Below are positions 50,601 through 58,861 of a stretch of 64,000 bases of DNA, piece by piece. The first letter of the stretch is position 1, and each line of letters starts with the position of its first letter. The notes below the pieces were generated by a model, which saw only the letters and a program-made list of their open reading frames with translations, searched no databases and had not been told where the DNA came from. The DNA is from Siphonodentalium dalli (Eukaryota; Mollusca; Scaphopoda; Gadilida; Siphonodentaliidae), in contig CP136066.1 of NCBI GenBank assembly GCA_032622095.1, positions 50,938,911-51,002,910 of the forward strand. The letters are read 5' to 3'. The position numbers and the translations under genes were made by a program.

Positions 50601-51092
50601 CACAACGTTATCCATTACGAAAAACATATCGTCTGGAATACCGCTGAAATATTTGTCGGACATCGCAAGAGCAGTGACGTACTTCCCTCCAGTTGTTGAT
50701 TGGTCAGCACGCGTGGCAATCATCATAGCGGAACTCCCCCTTTCTTTTTGAATGACAGACGCTAATCCATAATAAATTTGTCTTGTCCGAACGTTAGAAA
50801 TTGTGTCTTCGTCGAACTCGGATTCTTTGATGGCACCTACCAATAGGACAATGGATAAACAGATCACTACTGTAACGGGAACAATAATTACGAGAAGTAA
50901 TCGAATAGTTGTCCACCTGGTGGTCTGTGCAAAAGCTTCGTCATTATCATAATCAATCTCTTCCACCGTTATTTTTTTGAAATTATTTTCATGAAGCTCC
51001 AAAGACGTGTTCTCCCTCTTCCCTCTCTGTAACACGTTTGATTGGTCGTCATCTTCCGGACCACCATGATATATCGGAGAAACACTAGCCAT
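28867..51092 (-). CDS. NIT-domain membrane guanylate cyclase (six coding exons)
   Basis: Likely makes cGMP from GTP at a membrane, with an extracellular NIT (nitrate/nitrite-sensor-like) domain as input. Coding exons, 5' to 3' on the minus strand: 51092-50031, 46917-46553, 31705-31491, 30790-30692, 29865-29771, 28980-28867. Lengths 1062, 365, 215, 99, 95 and 114 sum to 1,950 nt = 649 residues plus TAA, and every intron is GT..AG with matching phase. Predicted protein: cytosolic N-terminus 1-60, TM1 about 64-88, NIT domain about 105-345 with the KERGSS motif at 116-121, TM2 about 361-384, coupling helix with [15 protein letters not shown] about 418-432, cyclase domain about 445-612, short acidic tail. 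Metal Asp 451 (IFFSDIVGF) and 495 (TIGDAY), guanine-selecting Glu 491 and Cys 563, and Arg 574 are present; the usual Asn is Leu 570. The domain order TM-NIT-TM-cyclase matches NIT-GCs known from animals. A small extra exon in intron 1 or 2 cannot be excluded, although the junctions read through without loss. Confidence 0.9.
29520..29715 (+). repeat. retroelement leader segment, copy 2 (intron 5)
   Basis: Homologous to 525-715, with the same TATA box and CGGCCATGCCGCT. It is antisense to the cyclase and ends about 55 bp from exon 5. Confidence 0.6.
29771..29865 (-). CDS. NIT-GC coding exon 5: C-terminal cyclase strand region
   Basis: Codes the shared residue 581 through 612. [20 protein letters not shown] matches the family segment usually read as (L/M)(R/K)IHVS..T...L. 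It then reads [11 protein letters not shown], where receptor cyclases have RG...(V/M)KGKG. The acceptor is TTCCACAG and the donor GTAAAC. Phase 1 in and phase 0 out fit exons 4 and 6. Confidence 0.9.
30692..30790 (-). CDS. NIT-GC coding exon 4: purine-recognition and catalytic loop
   Basis: Codes residues 548-580 plus one base. It reads [19 protein letters not shown] followed by [14 protein letters not shown]. The Cys of PRYCLFG is the guanylate-cyclase-specific purine contact. In most class III cyclases the next stretch is DTVNTASRMES; here the Asp is Ser and the catalytic Asn is Leu, while the Arg is kept. The acceptor is ATTCACAG and the donor GTAAGC. Confidence 0.92.
31491..31705 (-). CDS. 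NIT-GC coding exon 3: cyclase core
   Basis: Codes the shared residue 476 through 547. The reading [20 protein letters not shown] is textbook guanylate cyclase. It has the second metal Asp (GDAY) and the guanine-specifying Glu of VETIGDAY, where adenylate cyclases have Lys. It continues to [11 protein letters not shown] and IRIGIHS. The acceptor is CTCCTAG and the donor GTGAGT. Phase 2 in and phase 1 out match both neighbouring exons. Confidence 0.93.
31753..32139. mobile_element. 387-bp MULE-like MITE in intron 2
   Basis: Flanked by the direct repeat CTTAGTTATG (31743-31752 and 32140-32149). Inverted ends contain AATAGGTCACTCTCACCG. Subterminal copies of TGTGATAAAGTTACCCAGG occur three times in each arm in opposite orientation. 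The 9-10-bp target repeat is Mutator-like. It starts 48 bp from the 3' splice site of exon 3. Confidence 0.85.
32216..32262. repeat. TA microsatellite, left flank of the Helitron array
   Basis: Pure TA run ending at the CTAG terminus of the first Helitron-like unit. The same TA run resumes at 35606. Confidence 0.9.
32263..35605 (-). mobile_element. head-to-tail array of four non-autonomous Helitron-like units
   Basis: Units 32263-33186, 33187-33926, 33927-34527 and 34528-35605. Read on the minus strand, each begins TCTATTATATATTTTGG (or close), has a GT tract, and ends with a GC hairpin GCCCGGACGAAGTCGGG followed by TCACCTTCTAG. A hairpin then CTAG is the classical Helitron 3' end, and TC the 5' end. 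At one junction CTAG abuts TC directly. Interiors are tandem ~140-bp blocks with TCAAGGTCA pairs and CAAATTTCGTCGAAATCC. No Rep/helicase frame. Confidence 0.75.
34998..35474. mobile_element. TTAA-flanked foldback MITE, copy 2
   Basis: Ends AGGTACTCAACCCG and its complement within TTAA, homologous arms to the copy at 2012. It sits inside the fourth Helitron-like unit; the uninterrupted site GGACAAATTAATAGGCCC survives in unit 2 near 33780, proving the TTAA duplication. Confidence 0.9.
35606..35672. repeat. TA microsatellite, right flank of the Helitron array
   Basis: TA tract interrupted by GCTATATATTTG, then more TA. Confidence 0.85.
35690..36390 (+). pseudogene. Ty3/gypsy reverse transcriptase-RNase H fragment in intron 2
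   Basis: [20 protein letters not shown], then [14 protein letters not shown], is the palm of a gypsy-type reverse transcriptase with the YVDD box. Further on, [20 protein letters not shown] is the RNase H start (TDAS). Stops and frame shifts interrupt it. Antisense to the cyclase. No LTRs are found at its sides. Confidence 0.8.
36391..37310. other. no gene seen; weak tRNA-like B box
   Basis: Intronic DNA. GGGTTCGAATCCC near 37039 is a perfect RNA polymerase III B box, but there is no cloverleaf around it; it may be a SINE relic. Confidence 0.35.
37311..37391. repeat. 81-bp hairpin
   Basis: AGAGCACGAGAATTGTTCTT... pairs with ...AAGAACTATTCGCGTGCTCT over about 33 bp. A related inverted end (GAATTGTGCTCTAA) near 37725-37739 suggests a larger damaged element. 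Confidence 0.7.
37812..37850. mobile_element. piggyBac-like MITE fragment
   Basis: ATATATAAGAGAATGCATTG plus GCACAGGGTAAA is one half of the MITE hairpin and its flank; the rest is gone. Confidence 0.65.
38336..38478 (-). repeat. dispersed repeat, copy 1 (CATATTGGACTTA family)
   Basis: Inverted relative to 48765-48925; both carry a ...CCTCGTACA end, AGGT(C)CATATTGGACTTAT motifs and a GGGCC/GCGCC-rich end. Confidence 0.6.
38498..39540. repeat. region with degenerate TTCCCAGGAAA / TTCCCGGGA repeats
   Basis: Short purine/pyrimidine-biased units (CCCAGTTCCCAGGAAA at the left, CCCGGGTCCCGGAAAA at the right) bracket about 0.8 kb of unremarkable DNA. A G-run lies near 38507. The two sides may be termini of an old element but are not clear inverted copies. 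Confidence 0.45.
39554..39680 (+). mobile_element. possible Helitron 5' end
   Basis: Starts TCTATATATAAAAGAAAATG, then CTGTCTGTC and a hairpin TGTGCGCGAAGCGCACA, resembling the TC end of the other Helitron-like units. No matching CTAG end was found downstream. Confidence 0.4.
39681..40839. other. unassigned intronic DNA with a 153-codon frame
   Basis: The frame at 40283-40744 (+) has no recognised domain. It lies just before a LINE-like remnant on the same strand and may belong to it. Otherwise A/T-rich. Confidence 0.35.
40840..40945 (+). pseudogene. non-LTR retrotransposon C-terminal remnant
   Basis: One frame reads SCDCGK, stop, then [20 protein letters not shown]. This matches the C-terminal zinc-finger-like signature of I/Jockey-type LINE proteins (CxCG ... 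HFL..CP.Y...R). Short and broken. Confidence 0.55.
41034..42380. repeat. direct repeats bracketing a foldback
   Basis: The segment at 41034-41110 (AATATAAAATATATTGGTT, then TCAGAATTCCGTTAA) recurs at 42297-42380 in the same orientation, on either side of the inverted arms described separately. Confidence 0.6.
41460..42195. mobile_element. foldback element with ~200-bp arms
   Basis: The left arm (about 41460-41665) and right arm (about 41993-42195) are inverted copies sharing AGTCCTATCGG, AACCCTCAGACTGCCGAAAC and ACTGCTCAATGTTTTAA. The 330-bp loop has no known domain. Confidence 0.8.
42651..43393 (+). mobile_element. tandem pair of Helitron-like units
   Basis: Unit 42651-43028 starts TCGATTATACATTTTG with CTGTCTGTATGTATG and ends CGAAGTCGAGTACATCAGCTAG. 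Unit 43029-43393 begins TTTAATATATATTTTGGAC directly after that CTAG, has CTGTCTGTTTGTCTG and ~140-bp blocks with TCAAGGTCA, and ends CGGACGAAGTGGGG..CTAC. Same family as the 32-35 kb array, opposite orientation. Confidence 0.65.
43394..44835. other. unassigned intronic DNA
   Basis: No element ends or domains seen. A 120-codon frame at 43888-44250 (+) has no recognisable motif and overlaps a 99-codon frame on the other strand. Confidence 0.35.
44836..45140. repeat. tandem duplication, two ~135-bp copies
   Basis: CTTAAAAAGATTCTTACC... recurs about 171 bp further on, with about 95% identity by eye over TTATGTTCACTTTATAAAC and GAGTCATCTTTGTCATGTAT. Confidence 0.85.
45141..46552. other. unassigned end of intron 2
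   Basis: No repeat or coding signal recognised in the 1.4 kb downstream of exon 2. Confidence 0.35.
46553..46917 (-). CDS. NIT-GC coding exon 2: TM2, coupling helix, first metal Asp
   Basis: Codes residues 355-475 plus two bases. The acceptor is TTGCAG and the donor GTGAGT. TM2 ([20 protein letters not shown]) is followed by a charged helix ending in [20 protein letters not shown], the dimerisation/coupling helix typical of receptor and soluble guanylate cyclases. [15 protein letters not shown] carries the first Mg-binding Asp. The exon starts in phase 0, matching the end of exon 1. Confidence 0.92.
46974..47055. repeat. 82-bp near-perfect palindrome in intron 1
   Basis: GAATCAGCAGCTGATCAGCA reads into a centre CTGATCAG and back, with only two mismatches in 41 bp. 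It lies 57 bp upstream of the exon 2 acceptor. A diverged inverted half-copy is at about 47163-47225. Confidence 0.9.
47300..48018. mobile_element. GGTCACTCTCACC-family element with nested MITE
   Basis: Ends CTGAAGGGGTCACTCTCACC and its imperfect complement; flanked by GTTATTTCC and GTTATATCC (one mismatch). Subterminal GTGCTGAAGGGTACACAGG repeats. Related to 31753-32139 and 48560-49146 by its ends. A piggyBac-like MITE is inserted inside. Confidence 0.7.
47516..47915 (+). mobile_element. piggyBac-like hairpin MITE, copy 9 (intron 1)
   Basis: TTAA at both ends, both hairpins perfect; inserted in the preceding element. Confidence 0.88.
48560..49146. mobile_element. GGTCACTCTCACC-family element, second copy in intron 1
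   Basis: Ends CTGAACGGGTCACTCTCACC and its complement, with GGTACACAGG-type subterminal repeats. No clear target duplication. Contains the dispersed repeat at 48765-48925. Confidence 0.65.
48765..48925 (+). repeat. dispersed repeat, copy 2 (CATATTGGACTTA family)
   Basis: Three local units of AGGTYCATATTGGA; inverted partner at 38336-38478. Confidence 0.6.
49147..50030. other. unassigned start of intron 1
   Basis: No coding continuation of exon 1. Contains short imperfect repeats of CTGTTACTCG and a small TA run near 49927. Confidence 0.4.
50031..51092 (-). CDS. NIT-GC coding exon 1: N-terminus, TM1 and NIT domain
   Basis: Codes residues 1-354. The start ATG has A at -3 and G at +4, and an in-frame TAA lies four codons upstream, so the start is secure. 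A hydrophobic run ([20 protein letters not shown]) forms TM1. The rest is helical, with KERGSS near the start of the NIT domain and a second [11 protein letters not shown] segment near residue 235, both resembling paired helices of NIT domains. It ends in phase 0 at the donor GTTTGT. A good 3' splice site (a T-run followed by GCAG) lies just upstream of the ATG at 51109-51112, so the 5' UTR probably continues in an undetected upstream exon. Confidence 0.9.
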
Positions 51093-51770
51093 TATGCAAT
51101 ATTACCACCTGCAAAAAAAAACAGACGAAAAGGAAAACATGGCAGCCGCTTAAGGAGTCACCAATCAAGCGCTAGCAACTGAGGCCCATGCTATCCGGTG
51201 TCATTTGGACATTTCTTAAAATATGGGAACCTTTTTTAACTGTTCAAAATTATCTATTTTTGGCTATTTGTTTTTACTTTGGTATGTACGTTCCAAATCT
51301 CTTTTCCAAATCTCTATAAACCGCTCCTGGATCATGCATCACAATCTTTTATCAGATGGACGTGGAAACCAGTACCTGTGCAAATGAGCGCCAGAACCAT
51401 AAAACATCCCGATTTCTTTAATATGTCTTGCAGCTACATTCTTCTTCCACCGCGATACGCATGTACCTATTTTGACATGTATGACGTCAGAATGATCAGC
51501 CGTTTTACTATCCTGTGTTGACTTGTAGATAGCCGAGGGTTCGCTCTCGGTTACCAGTCGATCCTTCATACTACTATTTTCCTGCTAGTTAGGGGTGGGG
51601 CGGTGTGGTGTCTGTTCGCCCAGTTTTAAGCCTGACATCCACTTTGCCTTGTCTGGCATAAACCATTAATACACACTAGTCATCATGTATTATTACCACC
51701 TGAAGGAAAACAGACGCCCTACAAGTTATTATCAGCATACCAGTTGGGCAATCAAGCCTTGAAATAGTGT
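51093..51770 (-). promoter_or_regulatory. 5' flank of the cyclase with candidate UTR acceptor and a decayed duplicate
   Basis: A T-run plus GCAG precedes GTGGTAATATTGCATAATGG, so transcription probably starts further upstream. A similar block (GTGGTAATAATACATGATG preceded by CTTCAG) is at about 51684-51760, suggesting local duplication of this exon edge. No TATA or initiator can be assigned. Confidence 0.45.
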
Positions 51771-51919
51771 GCCTGTCATTTGCAGAATGAGGTCCACAGA
51801 GGGTGAATTTAGTTATGCTACCCCGCATATTTAGCTAGCATCACCAAACTCACCCTCTGGGGACCTCATTCTGCTGAGTTGTAAGCAGAATGAGGAGCAC
51901 ACACTATTTCAAGGCTGTT
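51753..51919. repeat. nested hairpin (MITE-like)
   Basis: Inner arms at 51782-51874: GCAGAATGAGGTCC..GAGGGTGA and their complement. Outer inverted copies of CCTTGAAATAGTGTG flank them. Confidence 0.75.
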
Positions 51920-52353
51920 GGGAAATCAGGGTTCGCGATGTTGTTTGGAAAATGCGAAAAAAAAATTCCATCTGAAAATTATTGTAATTTTTATTTGGCA
52001 AATCAATTTTTAATCAGGTTTAATTTTTTCACTAGTAAATACTGCAAACGACGCGTGTTGACATCAGCCAGGGCATCATGCATTTAAGTGTGACTTAAAT
52101 GGGTGCTGCATGCGAATATGACCATTAATATTAGAAGCCTTCCACTTCATTCAACGGAAAATATGCTACAGATGCTGTGCACACGCATGCTCTAAAGAAC
52201 CGCCGGTATCAACATGAACATTATATTAAAGTGATGTGAAACACTCCGGTAGAGTGATCAAATAGATATGTATATTAATATTGTTCAAAGTAGGTATTTT
52301 TTACAAATATTACATCCAAATTGACAACAAACACCGTCATTCTTATATATTAA
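51920..52353. other. no feature recognised
   Basis: A/T-rich, no coding or repeat signal. Confidence 0.35.
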
Positions 52354-52752
52354 TTAACCCTTTACCCAACAAACCGGCCAAAACCGGCCAAATAATGCTT
52401 CAACAGCCTAAATTATCTTCGGTCTGTCTCAATAAAACCATACAAATATGGATATCATTGGAACCGGCTCCTTGATCACATTGTGATGGTTACAGTTATG
52501 CCCTGTGCCAATGCATTCTCTTATATATGCGAGTCGACCATAGGTCGCCTCGCATATATAAGAGAATGCATTGGCCTAAAAAAATTCTTTTTTAACACTT
52601 TTTACCATTTTTTCTTACATTCTTTAACAATTTTATAATTTTTAATGTGTTAAGCCAATGCATTCTCTTATATATGCGAGGCGACCTATGGTCGACTCGC
52701 ATATATAAGAGAATGCATTGGCACAGGGCCATTCTGTTGGGTAAAGGGTTAA
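52354..52752 (+). mobile_element. piggyBac-like hairpin MITE, copy 10
   Basis: TTAA at both ends, both hairpins intact; upstream of the cyclase. Confidence 0.88.
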
Positions 52753-54011
52753 ATGCAGTGACTCTCGATGTCGAAATCATTTCCGTTTATCGCCGATAGA
52801 TGCGTCCCGAATCGAGTAGTAAATATTAACAATTGAGCGTAGTTGAGACGATGTTTTCTATGGAGCGGTAGATTCGATTTGCTTCAGATATTCGGAAATA
52901 TTAATAGAATGTTTCATTCCTCCAGTTGGCATAGCTCCTGAATACTATCATCAGTTTCACGCACCCGAACAAGTACATAATATGTCTTTAAATAGAGTTT
53001 ATGACTCGAGCCATAACTTGATTTCGATATCGTAACCACAATTACATAACGTACGGTAGATTGGGACAATTTGAAAAAAAAGCAATCACAATATATATGA
53101 CGAAATATATGACATCAAATTCAAGACATTCGCTGATGATCAAACAGTTATTAATACCTGGATGTAGTGACACAAATCTAACATTTTAATTGACACATTC
53201 GTCTGGAAATAGTATGAGAAGAATCAGAAGATCTCGTTGGAGATCACATTCCGGTTTTTGTGTTTCATCCGTAAATTGGTATCATTGAGTGATTCGAATA
53301 TCGTACTCAAATTGAAGATACGGGCGGCGTTGGTGGTGGGTATGCTGTTAACATATTCACCTCAGTCAAAAACCGCCATAAACAGAAATAATAGTAAAAT
53401 ATAGACAGAACTTGTTCTTATACCAATCAGAAATATGGCATGTTATTGTTATTGTCAAATGTGTTTCCTTTGTTATGTAAACAAAAACAAAAAACGTTAC
53501 GGAATCTGGCTTTTGTTTAGATCCGGATATGGTAAACATAAAGAGCGTTATTTGTTACTGTTTTCCTGATATGGAAATGATAAAGAGCGTTTATATCATT
53601 TGTGTGTTTTAGTCTGGTCGGAAAAGCTACATTTGTGGAATACTAGAACCCTAGAGGCATTTTTGGGGAAAAGCATGAAACTAAGTTTTCTAGCATAATT
53701 CAAGTATGCTGAATCCAATGAGGGTGCCTGTCGCTGCATGTGGCCCATATTTCATCCATAAAATCAACTTAAAGTCACATACTGTTTTTATTGCCGCGAA
53801 AATACAGTAAGTCAATATCGAGACATATATCACACTCGTTATACATATAATCTCATGAACATGGGAATACTTTGTTATTTGAATCACCCCTCGTGACCTT
53901 TCTGTCATAACTATCTCATCATCTGCTATACATATTTGGACAAGTATGTTATTTAATATATAAACGCTTTTCATGAAATCACACCCGGTTGAAAGTTCTG
54001 TGAATCAGGAT
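52753..54011. other. no gene or repeat recognised
   Basis: About 1.26 kb without clear coding signal or inverted ends; two near copies of GATAAAGAGCGTT-type sequence near 53540-53590. Confidence 0.35.
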
Positions 54012-55027
54012 TAAGTTGAAAATATGACGTTTTTTCACAAATATCTTCTAGACCAGTTCATGCTGTTTGGAACTGCTTGAGTAATGTGACTTTATATTGT
54101 GTTTTGTACATTAACTCATCATTGGAGCAATTAAATATGCAATTATTGGAACACGGTATAAAATTTCACAAAAAAAATCACAATTGGGATTTTAGTCATA
54201 TTTCAACAAGAAATGAACAGAACTTTGTAATGTAAGTGAGGCATGTCATTACCTATGAATATTCCAACTCATTGGAACCAAAATTCTTACTTTGGCTCAA
54301 AATGGCTGCCAAAATATGGAAAATGGTAAATATTGCCCCAGCGTGTCCTGCAATCGCTTACAAGTTGTGGTTGATGTATAAAATTGGCTATTCTGCATCA
54401 TATACATTGAATACTAACATATCTGATGCACCATGGTTAATTGTTACTATTGTTACCACTGACATCACCAAAAATATTGGACTTTTCTCTCAAAAACTTG
54501 ACATAAATATCGGCAAAAATTAACTTTTCAGGTATAGACCATTTTTTCAAGTAAAATGAAACTATCATTGGTAAAATCAAAATGTAACTGTCTCTGGATT
54601 CAAATGTGTTTATTGTTTTGGTCTATCTTAATTGTGTCACACTACGGTATCTATAGACCAAATTGCTCAAGATGGCTTCCAAAATGGCAACCAAATTTGT
54701 AAAAAGTTTTTTTTACATATATCCTGAACATTATTCTCTGTGTTATCCGAAAAGGTAGTAAATTGTGACTCACTTGGTTATTATACGTGTTAGTTAATTA
54801 ACTGACAACTATATGTTCTATTCTGGTTGTCCCAGTTCCGTATGGGGCATGACAAATTCATTTTAAAGTATGGAATTTTGTTATTCTGGCCATATTATTG
54901 AAAGGAAATGGGCAGAACGTGGAGACGGAACCGAGATGAACCATAATCTGTGGCTATTCTGGTCCATTATGATAACAAAAAATATCAACTGGATGCAGGG
55001 TGGATGCCAAGATGGCAGTCAGGGAGT

Positions 55028-56720
55028 TACTCTATGATCATAGTTGAGGTGAATAGGTATACAGGGAGTTATTGTATGTCACGAATGATGTGAATAGGTA
55101 TACAAGGAGTGACTATATGGTTATGTGTGGGTTGTCCATTGTAAGATGTATAGGTATACAGGGAGGGGTCATGTTCATGTGTGAGGTGAATCGGTATGAT
55201 AGGAGTGACTGTATGTTGTATGGTTGTGTATATCCAGTACGGGTGCACCCGATGTGCCTGTATCGACATTGATATGGTGTATGCATATAGTTACATGGTC
55301 ATCTATGTGTTGATTATGTATATATGGAGTGACTGTAAGGTCATGGATGGGATGTACACGTGTTGCCTGTATGGTCATGGGTGGGGTGTGTGGATAAATA
55401 GGGAGTTATTTTATGGTTACGGGTAATGTGTATAGGTATACATGGAATGACTGTACGGTCATGGTTGAAGTGTATATGCATACCTGGAGTAAGCTGGGTG
55501 GACATTATCGAGCCCGTGGGTATATAGGGAGTGTCCTTGTGGTATATATTTATATATCTCGTGGATGTATTATCATTGGTGGGTGTATAGGGATTAGCTG
55601 TATGATCATGGATGGCGTGTATGATTATACAGTGAGTGGCTGAATTGTCATGTGTGAGGTGTATATGCAAGTATGGAAGGTATGAGTGCTCGTGTGTGCA
55701 GTTTTGTTGTATATCTGGAAGGGCCGAATGGCCGTTGGTGAGGTGTATATCTGAACATGGAGTGACTCTATGGTCTAGGGTGGGCTGCATATGTATATAT
55801 CGAGTGGTAATATGACTATGTGTGTCGAATAGGTATACATGTAGTGACTGTATGGTCAATGGTGATATGAGTACATGTAGGTATACAAGGAGTGACTGTA
55901 TGATCATAAATGTAATGAATATCTATACAGGGAGTGACTAAATGGTCATGTGTCAGGTGTATGAGTATACCTGGGGTTCCTGCTTGGTGACTCGTGGCGG
56001 TATGGTCATGTGTAGGTTATACGGTTATACACACGTGTTGCTATATGGTTATGGGCGAGGGGTATGTGTATATAGTGAGTGGCTATATGACCATGGGTGA
56101 GGTGCATATGCATACATGGAGTGACTTTTCTGACATAGCTGGGGTGTATTAATATATCTTGTGTCGCTATTCGGCTATGGTGCGACACATAGGGATACAT
56201 GGAGTGACATGGCCAATGGTGAGGTGAATATGTATACAAGGATTCACCATGATCATGTATGAATGTTTTGAATAGGTACACACGGGGTGACTATATGGAC
56301 ATATGTCAGGTGAAGGAGTATACCAGGTGGCATGGGTGAGGGTATGTGTATGAAGCGAGTGGCTATGTGGCCATTGGTGAGGTGCATATGTATATCTGGA
56401 GTGACTCTATGGTCATTGTTGTGGTGTTAAACGTTGATGTATATATTGAATGTCTATTTGACCATCTGTGTGGAGAATAGGTATACATGGGATTACCGTA
56501 TGGCCAATCGTGAGGTGAATGCATGGGTATACACGGAGTGACTATATGGTTATGAGCCATGTTTAGGAGTATACCCGGTGGGCCTCCATTGTGACTCATG
56601 GATGTATGGTCATCCGTGGTAATGGGTCAGGTGTACGTGTAAACATTGGGTCACTATATTGTTGTGTCCGTGGTGTTTATGTATATATGGATTATGGAAT
56701 GACTGTGTGATAATGGGTGG
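55028..56720 (+). repeat. 39-bp minisatellite, long arm of element A
   Basis: Units share GGTGARGTG, ATAGGTATACA.GGAGTGACT and ATATGGTCATG. Because 39 is divisible by three, long open frames appear on the reverse strand with a 13-residue repeat (IHLTHDHTVTPCI-like). Confidence 0.88.
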
Positions 56721-56839
56721 CTAACGCTTTCCACGTTTAACGTTTCCCTCATGTACATAAACACCATCACGATGGAGAACTCTCTGACATGACCTCTCTA
56801 TTAATTAACATATCCTTGAGTTATTGTGGAAAGCGATAG

Positions 56840-57330
56840 CCACCAAAGGTACACATGTACAACCCACCCATTACCTCAGTCACTCCATATGTACATAAAC
56901 ACCACACAAATGACAATATAGTCACCCACTTTATACACGTACACCTGACCATACAGCCATACTTGGTTATACCCGTACATACCACAAATGACGATACAGC
57001 CACGATTCACCATGCATGAACACCAGGTGTACTTCTACACCTGGCACATGGCCACATATTCACTCTATGTATACATATGCACCACATTCACGATCATACA
57101 TTCACTCAGTGCATACATATTCATTTCACTATGGACCATACAGCCACTACATGTATACATATTCGCCATACCCATGACCATAGGGTCAATCCAGGTATAC
57201 ATATACACCTCACCAATGGTGAGCCCTTCCAGATATACGAATACCCACACACGCGACCACTTATACCTTCCGTGCTTGAATATACACATCACACATGACA
57301 ATTCAGCAACTCACTGTATACTGTATGCAT
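56840..57330 (-). repeat. 39-bp minisatellite, short arm of element A
   Basis: Same unit inverted (CATGACCATA...GTATAC...CACC). Confidence 0.88.
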
Positions 57331-57780
57331 ACACGCCGCTCGAATGATCAGTTAATATACAAAACACAAAATAAAGTCATATTACTCAACCAGTTCCAAA
57401 CAATATTAACTGATCTAGAAGATATTTGTGAAAAAACGTCATATTTTCAACTTCCGGCGGACAATTTGGCGGCCATCTTGGAGGGTGAGTTTCAATTTTG
57501 CGCCAAAAAAGTGTCATTATGTCTTAGCTTCACGAAAATATATACATTTGTATACATTTTACCAGATTTTCCCGCTATAATTTGCACAAAACTGACTTAG
57601 GGTCTGATCTGAAAAACGGAGGCCAGGATGGACGCCATCTTGTCTGAAGTCTACATGGCCACTTTTTTTTCTGTTAACATTGCTTAAAAGTTGAAGGACA
57701 TAATAAGGAACAAAATGAGTTGGGTGAAGTTAAGTCTCATGGGGCGGGTGCAAGGGTACCCCTATTGGCTCCCGGACTAT

Positions 57781-58861
57781 AAGAGAATTCTTACGAGAAT
57801 CGTCGATAAATATATAAAACAGCAATGTCTTACCGTAGGTACCTGATTAATATGATGTTAATGTTTCAGAATTATTACTGTGATGACAGTATCATGATAC
57901 AATGCGGCTTTGAACGTTCCGCGAGGAGTATATAAGTTTGAGTATGTTCAAGGCCAGTTACGTGATTTCATATGACGTTGTACGGTGCCGTATCAACAAC
58001 CCTCCAGCGAAGAAAACACGAAGATTTTAAAAGCCTTTTATTGAACCCTATGTTCATCCAATCGGGCGACAGGCAGTCTATTCGTGTTCGGCACCTTCGA
58101 ATTATGGTAAAAAAGTTGGTTTGACACTTTTCCGCGGAAATGCTTCTAGAAATGTCTTTTCTGAGAATTACGACTAGACTATTTGTAACGATTCATGTAT
58201 CGCGACTCGGCTAGTTTTCGTGGCCACATAGCGACTCGGCGACCAACACGGACACGAATACTAGCCTCGTCGCGATAAAAAACGAATCGATACAAACACA
58301 TTGTGTATATAAGTTATATAACACACATTTATCACTATACCAGACGTGTTTGTATCATCACATTAAAATACAAAAATTGAAAGTGGTTGAAATAATATTA
58401 TAGTTATCACTAGGCGGTTTACTCAGCGTTGCCCAGTTTGAGGTTGAAAACCCTTGATATTGTATCTAATGATTAAAGTGATGTGAAATAGTCCATGAGA
58501 TAGAACATGGAAAATTGACTTTCGTTCCACCCCAGGGGGGGGGGGGGGGGGGCAAAGTTTTTTTGGTGTCTATGGAAAGCTTATAGCACCAGGAACAAAA
58601 TTTGATTTGTTGGCCTTGACAAAAAGTGTCCGTTTGGCCGCTAGGGGGCGTTATCCAAGATGGCCGCCAATATTCCCGCCAAAATATGAAATCATAGCTA
58701 GGAAAAGACTGTGTGTCAATCAAAACGGTTTTTGCCGCCAATTGAGTTTCATGAATCATTTTAAACACATAAACAAACATTTAAGACATTAAAGTGGCAC
58801 TTTGGGAGTCAAATGCTGTAAATAAAGAGCGTTTTATGATTTTATATGACGGGAGTTGTTG
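57781..58861. other. spacer between elements A and B
   Basis: No gene. Contains a hairpin near 58189-58289 (TATCGCGAC..CGGCTAG and complement), an 18-base G run at 58535-58552 and a CAAGATGGCCGCC motif near 58658. Confidence 0.5.

Larger units (their letters stand above)
54012..57780 (-). mobile_element. giant foldback element A, left end truncated
   Basis: Order: arm DNA 54012-55020, 39-bp minisatellite in one orientation (55028-56720), unique centre (56725-56840), minisatellite in the other orientation (56840-57330), short arm, then the terminal sequence ending GCTCCCGGACTA at 57779. It matches element B read backwards. The outermost left end is missing. No transposase frame. Confidence 0.8.

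Noticed and set aside
54301-54525. Frames with MAAKIWKMVNIAPACPA-like sequence, also near 59.5 and 62.7-63.0 kb
   Set aside because: They recur only in foldback arms, contain frame breaks between copies and show no domain.
55341-55907. 188-codon open frame on the minus strand
   Set aside because: It is entirely 39-bp minisatellite; the length is explained by a period divisible by three, with no domain and no splice or start context.
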